Source of the DNA: Armatimonadota bacterium
Lineage (GTDB): Bacteria; Sysuimicrobiota; Sysuimicrobiia; Sysuimicrobiales; JACQTN01
DNA length: 12,145 nt
Assembly (NCBI GenBank): GCA_016210785.1
Contig: JACQTN010000466.1
Span: forward strand, 1-12,145
Direction: 5' to 3'
Below are positions 1-6,019 of the stretch, in pieces. The notes under the pieces were generated by a model, which saw only the letters and a list, made by a program, of their open reading frames with translations, did not search any database and had not been told where the DNA came from. The translations under genes and the position numbers were made by a program. Numbering within the stretch: the stretch's first letter is position 1; the number at the start of each line of letters is the position of its first letter.

Positions 1-2
1 AG

Positions 3-1289
3 CTACCTCGTGGACGTCCTCGCCGCCACGCGCTCGATGTTCGCGAGGATGGCGTCCAGGCGGGCCGGGTTCTGGACGTATTCGAGCGTACCCTTCCAGA
101 ACGCGCCGTTGACCGCTTCGGGCATGAGGTCGGAGCCATCGAATCGGACGATCCGCGCCGAGGCCAGGATCCCTGCCGCCCGGCGGCCCAGCGGATCGGG
201 ATAGACGCTTGTGGGCACCCCACGGTTCGGAGAGAGTGCGCCACCCCGTTTGACCCAAATGGCCTGGGCCTGCGGCGTGACGAGCCAGCGGATCAGCGCC
301 CGCGCCTGTGGTGTGTCGCGGAACATGGCGAAGAGGTCCCCTGCCACCACCGCCGCTCCCGTGTATCTGGCATCGATGGTCGGAAATTCGAAGAAGTCAA
401 TGTCCGCTACCGGCTTGAGGTGCGGGAACTGCTTCTGGATGAAGTCCTGAATGAAGGTGGCCTGGTGGTGCAGGTAGCAGCGGGGCGGGTCCAGGAACAT
501 GGGGAAGGGGGATTCGCCAAAATTGGTGGCCAGTACCCCCTGAGGTCCGCCGAGGACGAACCGCGGGGTCGTGGCGATCTTTCCAAAGGTCTGCCACGCC
601 CGCTTCACTGCCGCGTGGGTCCATGGGATCTGATGTGTGACCCAGCGGTCGTAGGTCTCCGGACCCGCGGACCGCAGCAGGATGTCCTCGATCCAATCGG
701 TGGCCGGCCATCCACTGGCGGCGCCGCTCTCAAGGCCGATACACCAGGGCGTCGTCCTGGTCCGGGCGGCGCGCTCGGTCAGCGCCATCAGCGTGTCCCA
801 GGTCTTGGGGCGTTGATAGCCAGCCTTAGCCCATGCCCGGGGGTTATACCAGATGAGCCCTTTCAAGGACGCCTTGACGACGGCCCCGTACAGCCGGCCG
901 CCGGTACTGCCCAGGTCGATCCAGCCGGCGGTGTACTGCTGCCGCACGGCGCGCATGTCCAGCACCATGTCCAGCGGGATGAGCCGCCCGCGCCTGGCGA
1001 ATTCGGCCATCTGTCCGGGACCCGGCAGCCCGGCCAAGTCGGGAGGATTGCCGGCCTGAACCCGCGTGGTCAGGACCGCGCTCAGATCGCGCGTCCCCTC
1101 ATACGCGACTCGGACCCCGGTCTGCGCTTCAAAGGGCCGGACCATGGCCAGGAAACTCTCGCGTTCGCCACCTCCCCACACGGCCAGCACCGTAACGGTG
1201 CCCCCTAACCGCTGGGGAGCCGCGGCCGCCGCTGGCAGGATCGTCGTGATCAGGGTCAGCGCGGCTGCCATCTGCAGGCATCGCCACAT
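3..1289 (-). CDS. ABC transporter sugar-binding protein (extracellular solute-binding family 1)
   Basis: A 428-residue secreted solute receptor that should deliver a sugar or oligosaccharide to an ABC importer. Residues 1-24 form a signal peptide: WRC, a hydrophobic run (AAALTLITTILPAAAAA) and an Ala-rich cleavage site. There is no lipobox cysteine after it, so the mature protein is predicted to be periplasmic rather than a lipoprotein. The mature start (GGTVTVLAVWGGGERESFL), the PPDLAGLPGPGQ segment, the WYNPRAW motif near residue 148 and the C-terminal ALIRWLVTPQAQAIW segment are typical of family 1 receptors, closest in my recollection to the alpha-glucoside (AglE-like) branch. A strong ribosome binding site (GGGAGGAAG) lies 5 bases before the ATG. 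The stop is complete at the window edge, so any permease genes would lie to the left, outside the window. Divergent from treY, which makes an alpha-glucan or trehalose substrate plausible but unproven. Confidence 0.88.
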   Translation of the reverse strand: MWRCLQMAAALTLITTILPAAAAAPQRLGGTVTVLAVWGGGERESFLAMVRPFEAQTGVRVAYEGTRDLSAVLTTRVQAGNPPDLAGLPGPGQMAEFARRGRLIPLDMVLDMRAVRQQYTAGWIDLGSTGGRLYGAVVKASLKGLIWYNPRAWAKAGYQRPKTWDTLMALTERAARTRTTPWCIGLESGAASGWPATDWIEDILLRSAGPETYDRWVTHQIPWTHAAVKRAWQTFGKIATTPRFVLGGPQGVLATNFGESPFPMFLDPPRCYLHHQATFIQDFIQKQFPHLKPVADIDFFEFPTIDARYTGAAVVAGDLFAMFRDTPQARALIRWLVTPQAQAIWVKRGGALSPNRGVPTSVYPDPLGRRAAGILASARIVRFDGSDLMPEAVNGAFWKGTLEYVQNPARLDAILANIERVAARTSTR

Positions 1290-1784
1290 CGCCCTTCCTC
1301 CCGGTGGAATAGTGAGTTCTCCTCGATGGTCCTGGCAGCCATCTACGAAACAAAGAAGCTCTCACGACCAGTATACCCCGTGTACTTCATACCCCGACAC
1401 CAGGGTACACATGTGCGTCCAGATCCATTTCTCTTCACGCGCATTCCCTGCCGCAAGCCCCCACTGCGGTTGTTCGTCCATGAGATTACCGTGCACGGGG
1501 TAGGAATGGATGGTCACGCACCGGTCCAGGGATTTACAGAGCACCACGGGGAGCTTGGGGGCTGAGGAAGCGGGTCAGCGAAGGACAGCGCTCGCGTTCA
1601 GGGAATTTGGAGACCTGGAGAGTCTGGCTGGGAATAGACTGGTCATGGCTGAGACGAGTCTGGCACAGAACCGGTGGCGCAGGGAACACGCGGAATGCGC
1701 GCCACGGCCAGAACTGACGGTACGGTTGCCCTGCGGCACCATCCCATTCTCGTTTGCCGCGGGTCGCATCGCGGCGTTCACCCC
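1290..1784. other. Gene-free divergent region between the sugar-binding protein and treY
   Basis: No coding region is recognisable in these 495 bases; the short open frames have no family resemblance. The left third holds the ribosome binding site and a possible promoter of the sugar-binding protein gene, with short repeats (see 1370-1410). A perfect 10-bp palindrome, CCGTGCACGG, is at 1489-1498. A 9-bp direct repeat, GAGTCTGGC, occurs at 1620-1628 and 1656-1664, upstream of treY. No good -35/-10 pair could be picked for treY. Confidence 0.6.
1370..1410 (-). promoter_or_regulatory. Possible promoter and operator of the sugar-binding protein gene
   Basis: Read on the minus strand, TATACT (1370-1375) is a good -10 hexamer about 80 bases before the ATG, but the matching -35 (GTCGGG, 17-base spacer) is poor. 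Two copies of CGGGGTAT on the minus strand (1373-1380 and 1389-1396, 16 bp apart, so on nearly the same helix phase shifted by half a turn) and an inverted pair GTGTAC (1380-1385) / GTACAC (1405-1410) overlap or flank it. Repeats over a -10 suggest a repressor or activator site, as is common for sugar transporters, but no regulator is identified here. Confidence 0.3.
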
Positions 1785-4430
1785 GTGAACGCCACGTACC
1801 GGCTTCAGCTCCGGCCCGGATTCGGGTTCGCGGAGGTGCGGACGCTGCTGCCGTACCTCCGGCGGCTCGGCATCAGCCACCTGTACCTGTCGCCCATCAC
1901 CGAGGCCCGGCCGGGGAGCCTCCACGGTTACGACGTCGTGGATCACAGCCGTATCCGCGAGGAACTCGGGGGCGCCCAGGGCTTCTCGGATCTCCAGCAG
2001 GAGGCCCGGGCGCTGGGCCTGGCCCTCATCCTGGACTTTGTCCCCAACCACGCCGATGCGGGCCCCACGAGCTTTCGCTGGCAGGACGTTTTGGCGTACG
2101 GTCCCCATTCCCCTTATGCCCGCTACTTCGATGTCCAGTGGGACCCCCTGAAGCCGGAGCTCAAAGGCAAAATCCTCCTGCCGTTCCTGGGCCGGCCGTA
2201 CGGCGATGCGCTTGACGGGGGAGAGATCACGCTCGCCTACCACGGCGGACGGTTCTACGCCGCCTACCACGCCCACCGGTTCGCCCTCTCTCCGGCCACG
2301 TACGCCGACATCCTCGACGCAGCCCGGCCGCTGGCCCGGGAGGAGGCCATCGATCTGGCGGAGACGGTGCGAGCCTATCGGCTGCTGAGCCCGTCACAGC
2401 GCGAGGCTCTGGAGGCCCTGAGGCCCCGGCTCGAAGATCTGGCCGCACGCATTCCGCTGGATCGCGTGCTTGAACAGTTCACCGGCGAACGCCTCCACGC
2501 TCTGCTGGACCAACAGTTCTGGCGCCTGGCGCACTGGAAGACCGCCGGCCACGAGATCAACTACCGGCGGTTCTTCTACGTCAACGAACTGGTCGCGCTG
2601 AGGGTCGAAGACAACGACGTGTTCGCCGAGATCCACGGCCTGATGGGCGCTCTGGTTGCCGAGGATGGTGTGGAGGGTGTCCGCGTGGACCACGTCGACG
2701 GACTGTTCGACCCTCACACATACCTGGAGCGGCTCAGACGAGTGGGTGCCCGCCGGATCTGGGTGGAGAAGATTCTGGCCCCCGACGAGATCCTGCCCGA
2801 AGCCTGGGATGTCGAAGGGACGACCGGCTACGACTTTCTCAACGACGCCATGGGCGTGCTGACCTGGCCCGGGGGTGAGATTCCCCTGGATCAGATCTAC
2901 CGCCGGTTCGTCCCCCGGACCCCGCCATACCCGGTGGAGGTCTACCGCAGCAAGCTGTTGGTGATGCGGCATCACCTGGCCGGGGAGCTGTTCCGCCTGG
3001 CCTACGACCTGGATCGTATCTCTGAGGCTGACTATCACACCCGGGACTTCTCGTTTGAAGCGCTGCGCGAGGCCATCGCCGAGGTGGTGGCCGCGCTGCC
3101 GCGCTACCGGACCTACCTGCCTCACGACCGCGATCAGGCGATGGAGGTGCTGCGGGTGGCCATCCACCAGGGGCGCCAGAGGCACCCTGCCGGCGAGCCC
3201 AGCATCTTCGAGTTCATCCTGCGCGTGCTCCTGGGTGAGGTACGACCGGACCTGCGGGAGGCGGCGATGGTCTGGACGGGGCGTTTCCAGCAATACGCGT
3301 CAGTGGTGATGGCCAAGGGCGTCGAGGACACGGCGTTCTACCGCTACTTTCGCCTGGCGGCACTGAACGAAGTCGGAGGCGATCCCCGCCGCTTCGCGCT
3401 TCCGGCCGAAGCCTTTCACTCCCGGGCTCGCTTCCGGAGCCTGCGGCGTCCGCACACGCTCCTCACCACCGCCACGCACGATCACAAGCGGGGAGAGGAC
3501 ACGCGGATGCGCCTGATCGCGCTGGCCGAACTCTCCGAGGCTTGGCGGCGGACCCTGAGGCTTCTGGCACCTCTGGTCCGGCGCTACGGCGGTGAGCGAG
3601 GGCCCTCGCCGGCCGACATGTACCTCTTCTTTCAGACCCTGGCCGCCCTGTGGGAAGGGTCGCACCGGGGCGATCTGGCAGACCGCCTGCTGGCGTACAT
3701 GCACAAAGCCGCTCGGGAAGCCAAACTGCACACCAGTTGGTTGAATCCCGATCCGGACTATGAAGCGGCGGTGGAACGGTTCGTCAGGGGCGTGATGGAC
3801 GATCCCCGGCTCATCCGATGGCTCGGCCCCCTGGCCCGGGACCTGGCCCGCTACGGGTTCATCAACGGCCTCACCCAGGTCGTGTTGAAGATCACGTCGC
3901 CCGGAGTGCCCGACTTCTATCAGGGTTCGGAGTTCCTCGACCTCTCTCTGGTGGATCCGGACAACCGCCGGCCGGTGGACTTCCAGTGCAGGCGCCTGGT
4001 TCTGGACGAGATCGAGCCGCTGATTCAGGAACCGGACGCCCAGGTGCTGCAGCGGATGCTGGCGGCCGGAGACGAAAGGCTGAAGCTGTACTGTATCGCC
4101 CGGCTCCTCAGGCTACGGCAGCAGCAGCCCGGGCCGTTTCGTGGCAGCTACCAGCCTCTGGCGGTGCAGGGACCGGGTGCGGAGCATTTCCTCGCCTACG
4201 CCCGGGAAGGGGAAGCACACGTCGTCCTGGTAGTCGTGCCCAGGTTCCCTGCAACGATGGACGCCCGGCGTGGATTCACCAGCGCCCGCGTCCTGCTTCC
4301 CGCGGCCCTCGTCCGCGAGGCGCCGACCGAGGTCCTCAGCGGCAGGGTCCTCCACGTGCCGGAGCACCTCGATCCCACCGGCCTACCGCTGCCGTGGGCG
4401 GTCTTCCTCACGCGGCGGTCCGTCGACTGA
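1785..4430 (+). CDS. treY: Malto-oligosyltrehalose synthase (TreY, GH13)
   Basis: Intramolecular transglucosylase that converts the reducing-end alpha-1,4 bond of a malto-oligosaccharide to alpha,alpha-1,1, giving maltooligosyl-trehalose; TreZ then releases trehalose. Numbering from GTG 1785 (881 residues), the order is: ATYRLQLRPGF at 3-13, LYLSPI at 33-38, GH13 region I DFVPNHAD at 84-91, region II RVDHVDGLF with nucleophile Asp302, region III WVEKIL with acid/base Glu328, the TreY hallmark MAKGVEDTAFYRYFRL at 509-524, region IV THDHKRGED at 564-572 with Asp566, KLHTSWLNP at 647-655, and PGVPDFYQGSE at 706-716. The family start is at ATYRLQL, which favours GTG 1785 although it lacks a visible ribosome binding site. 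The frame stays open to ATG 1695 (preceded by AGGGA) and GTG 1674, which would add 30 or 37 unconserved residues. No treZ or treX adjoins it. Converges on the YihY-family gene with a 20-bp gap. Confidence 0.96.
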   Translation: MNATYRLQLRPGFGFAEVRTLLPYLRRLGISHLYLSPITEARPGSLHGYDVVDHSRIREELGGAQGFSDLQQEARALGLALILDFVPNHADAGPTSFRWQDVLAYGPHSPYARYFDVQWDPLKPELKGKILLPFLGRPYGDALDGGEITLAYHGGRFYAAYHAHRFALSPATYADILDAARPLAREEAIDLAETVRAYRLLSPSQREALEALRPRLEDLAARIPLDRVLEQFTGERLHALLDQQFWRLAHWKTAGHEINYRRFFYVNELVALRVEDNDVFAEIHGLMGALVAEDGVEGVRVDHVDGLFDPHTYLERLRRVGARRIWVEKILAPDEILPEAWDVEGTTGYDFLNDAMGVLTWPGGEIPLDQIYRRFVPRTPPYPVEVYRSKLLVMRHHLAGELFRLAYDLDRISEADYHTRDFSFEALREAIAEVVAALPRYRTYLPHDRDQAMEVLRVAIHQGRQRHPAGEPSIFEFILRVLLGEVRPDLREAAMVWTGRFQQYASVVMAKGVEDTAFYRYFRLAALNEVGGDPRRFALPAEAFHSRARFRSLRRPHTLLTTATHDHKRGEDTRMRLIALAELSEAWRRTLRLLAPLVRRYGGERGPSPADMYLFFQTLAALWEGSHRGDLADRLLAYMHKAAREAKLHTSWLNPDPDYEAAVERFVRGVMDDPRLIRWLGPLARDLARYGFINGLTQVVLKITSPGVPDFYQGSEFLDLSLVDPDNRRPVDFQCRRLVLDEIEPLIQEPDAQVLQRMLAAGDERLKLYCIARLLRLRQQQPGPFRGSYQPLAVQGPGAEHFLAYAREGEAHVVLVVVPRFPATMDARRGFTSARVLLPAALVREAPTEVLSGRVLHVPEHLDPTGLPLPWAVFLTRRSVD

Positions 4431-4450
4431 CTCTTCCCGACCGGGCCTGG

Positions 4451-5290
4451 TCATAGCCGCGTTGCCTGGATCCGCACCATGACCTCGGCGCCAATCAGCA
4501 CCACCAGGGCCACAAGGTATACCCAGATCATGAACACCACCACGACCGCCAGGGGCCCGTAGACCAGCGGATAGTCGGCCATCGTGGTCAGATACCAGAA
4601 GAAGGCACGCTTGACGCCTTCGAAGAGGAGCATGGCGGTCAGCGTGGCTGCCAGGACACTGCGCCAGGCGAAACGGAGGTTGGGCAGGAAACGGTAGACG
4701 GCCAGGAACGCCAGTCCGGAGAAGATCCATGGGCTGGCCCGGGCGGTCAGCGCCAGGGCGAGGCTTCTCCGGACAAACTCCGCCGCTACGTCCGGCGATC
4801 GTATCCTCTCGACCATCGCCAGAATCCCGCTGGCGACCAGCGACAGGCTCAAGAATGCGCCCCCCAGGAGGACCATGGCCAGTTCTACCAGCTTGCGACG
4901 CCAGAACGGTCTCGCTCGGGGTACGCGGAGCACGCGATTCAGGCTGTGGCGCAATGTGCTTGCCACCGCCGTGGCGCCCCAGAAGAGCCCGACGGTGGCC
5001 AGCACCCCGACGGTCCCGCGGGTGTGAATGACCGCGGCCAGCGTCCCCTTGACCAGGGTCACACCATCCGGGGGAAGGTAGGGCCGGAGGGCATTCACAA
5101 TCGCCTGCTGTGCCTGCCACTGGTCGACGACGCGGCCCAGCAGTGCGATGAGCCCCACCAGCAGGAGGAACAGTGAAAGGGTCGCCGTGTAGGCGATGGA
5201 AGTGGCAAGCACGAACACATCATCCTGGATCAGGCGTTGCCAGAAGTCCAGGACCATGCGCAGTTGCGCGGGCGCCGTTCCCTTAAACAT
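4451..5290 (-). CDS. YihY/virulence factor BrkB family inner-membrane protein
   Basis: A 279-residue polytopic membrane protein with six predicted membrane segments, at about residues 29-51, 89-111, 137-160, 180-202, 211-233 and 243-268. Family marks are the early TSIAYTATLSLFLLL segment, NRVLRVPRARPFW around 118-130, the YRFLPN motif at 199-204 and the final YGPLAVVVVFMIWVYLV block from 244. Family members were once annotated as ribonuclease BN (rbn), which is wrong for this fold; BrkB-like members have been linked to resistance or export, but no general function is established. The length is normal for the family. No clear ribosome binding site precedes the ATG at 5288-5290, and an ATG 11 codons in is an alternative. 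It is divergent from the c-di-AMP leader and trehalose synthase gene and convergent with treY; a role in envelope or osmotic adaptation is only a guess from that context. Confidence 0.88.
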   Translation of the reverse strand: MFKGTAPAQLRMVLDFWQRLIQDDVFVLATSIAYTATLSLFLLLVGLIALLGRVVDQWQAQQAIVNALRPYLPPDGVTLVKGTLAAVIHTRGTVGVLATVGLFWGATAVASTLRHSLNRVLRVPRARPFWRRKLVELAMVLLGGAFLSLSLVASGILAMVERIRSPDVAAEFVRRSLALALTARASPWIFSGLAFLAVYRFLPNLRFAWRSVLAATLTAMLLFEGVKRAFFWYLTTMADYPLVYGPLAVVVVFMIWVYLVALVVLIGAEVMVRIQATRL

Positions 5291-5743
5291 GTGTACTGAG
5301 ATGGCTTCCCGTTGCGCCTCGTCCGTTCCTTCGGCGGTGCCCGCGCGGTCCAGGCGTCCCCGTCAAGCACGTCGTCGGGGAGGCCTCGCACGGTTCTTCG
5401 CGCCCAATGATTCAACGAGAGATCAGGACGTGTTCGCAAACGTGAACCAGGTGGAGTCAGATCACGTATCTTGGGGAGAAACGCCGCAGTGTTTGCGCCA
5501 GCGCAACGATGCCCGGCTGCATCTGTGGCATGGTTAACATAGACACGCAGCAAGGCCCGGGGGTCCTGTTCCAGGAGTGCAGGCAGGACCGGGCATTTGC
5601 AGGCTTCCGTGGCAGAGAACGGCAAGCCACAGCCGATGCCTGGTGTGCCAGGTTCCCGCGGTGTGATCGCCGGCCTCATGCAAGAGCCCGAGGAGGTGGC
5701 CTGATCTCCCGGCCGCGCGCGGCAACCGCCGGCACGGGAGTCT
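5291..5743. other. Gene-free region upstream of the c-di-AMP riboswitch
   Basis: No recognisable gene in about 450 bases; a long minus-strand open frame running through it is an antisense shadow of the trehalose gene. Structured spots: a perfect inverted repeat TTGCGC-CA-GCGCAA at 5493-5506; a hairpin with arms GGTCCTG (5562-5568) and CAGGACC (5584-5590) without a T tract; and a GC-rich nested hairpin just before the riboswitch, GATCTCCCG (5703-5711) pairing with CGGGAG (5735-5740) and GAGATC (5744-5749). The riboswitch transcript should start in or before the last part, but no convincing promoter hexamers were found. Confidence 0.55.
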
Positions 5744-5891
5744 GAGATCGCAAAGCCGCAGGTGACGAGGAACGCCGAATCCCTTCGGGGAGCGGGGAAC
5801 CCAAAGGTGGGGCGAATCTCGCCGTCACGGCGAGTAGGGCGCTCTCTGGGCCCGAGCCCGTCAGCTAACCCCGCAGGCGTACCAGAGAGGG
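5744..5891 (+). promoter_or_regulatory. Cyclic di-AMP riboswitch aptamer (ydaO/yuaA type)
   Basis: The conserved core matches the ydaO/yuaA aptamer in order: ACGCCGAATCC (5772-5782), GCGGGGAACC (5792-5801), GGGGCGAATCTCG (5809-5821), GAGTAGGGC (5832-5840), GAGCCCGTCAGCTAACC (5854-5870) and GCAGGCGT (5873-5880). The pairings agree with the known fold: closing stem ACGCC 5772-5776 with GGCGT 5876-5880; GCGGGG 5792-5797 with CCCCGC 5869-5874; hairpin CTCGCCG 5818-5824 with CGGCGAG 5828-5834; GGGC 5837-5840 with GCCC 5850-5853; and the pseudoknot CTCTCTGG 5842-5849 with CCAGAGAG 5882-5889. This class binds c-di-AMP and usually switches the downstream gene off when ligand is high. A terminator follows directly, then the OtsA-OtsB fusion gene, which is the evident target. 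The 5' boundary is approximate. Confidence 0.95.
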
Positions 5892-5920
5892 GTGTGGTCA
5901 TGGTCCGGACGGCCCAAGAG
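5842..5920 (+). promoter_or_regulatory. Candidate antiterminator of the c-di-AMP switch
   Basis: CTCTCTGGGCC at 5842-5852, inside the aptamer, can pair with GGCCCAAGAG at 5911-5920, the 5' arm of the terminator: ten base pairs with only C5846 bulged. This helix excludes both the aptamer pseudoknot (5842-5849 with 5882-5889) and the terminator stem. It therefore supplies the alternative ligand-free structure expected of a transcriptional OFF switch. Seen by eye; not folded by program. Confidence 0.7.
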
Positions 5921-6019
5921 GCATCTCTTTGGGCCGTTTTTTCACTTCTCGCCGCGTTCTCGTGGCGGGGGAAAGCCGCGGCGGGCCGGGCCGCACCAGG
6001 TGGGGGTGACGAGAGATGA
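5900..6019 (+). CDS. Possible 39-residue leader peptide in the riboswitch expression platform
   Basis: An ATG at 5900 is preceded at 7 bases by AGAGGGG (5886-5892), a good ribosome binding site that lies in the 3' strand of the aptamer pseudoknot. The frame reads through the terminator hairpin and stops with TGA at 6017-6019, overlapping the otsAB ATG (ATGA, 6016-6019). The peptide has a hydrophobic middle (LWAVFSLLAAF, residues 10-20) and a Gly/Ala-rich end, with no recognised family. It could be a coupled leader whose translation competes with the terminator, or a chance frame. Confidence 0.2.
   Translation: MVRTAQEASLWAVFSLLAAFSWRGKAAAGRAAPGGGDER
5909..5942 (+). terminator. Riboswitch-controlled intrinsic terminator
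   Basis: The stem ACGGCCCAAGAG (5909-5920) pairs with CTCTTTGGGCCGT (5925-5937) around a GCAT loop, with one bulged T at 5930, and runs straight into six T residues (5937-5942). It lies 17 bases after the aptamer and 73 bases before the otsAB start codon, so it is placed to stop the transcript before the gene when c-di-AMP is bound. Confidence 0.9.

Noticed and set aside
2394..3293. Open frames of 200-300 codons antisense to treY, and on the plus strand within 420-1208
   Set aside because: These are shadows of treY and of the sugar-binding protein gene, both with clear domain motifs; the shadow translations are biased and motif-free.
4431..4450. Bidirectional terminator between treY and the convergent YihY-family gene
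   Set aside because: The 20-bp gap shows no inverted repeat with a T tract.
4451..5290. Annotation of the YihY-family gene as ribonuclease BN
   Set aside because: The protein is a six-helix membrane protein with no metallo-beta-lactamase motifs; the RNase BN label is a historical error for this family.
5552..5594. Hairpin considered as a terminator
   Set aside because: No T tract follows on either strand, and no gene ends nearby.
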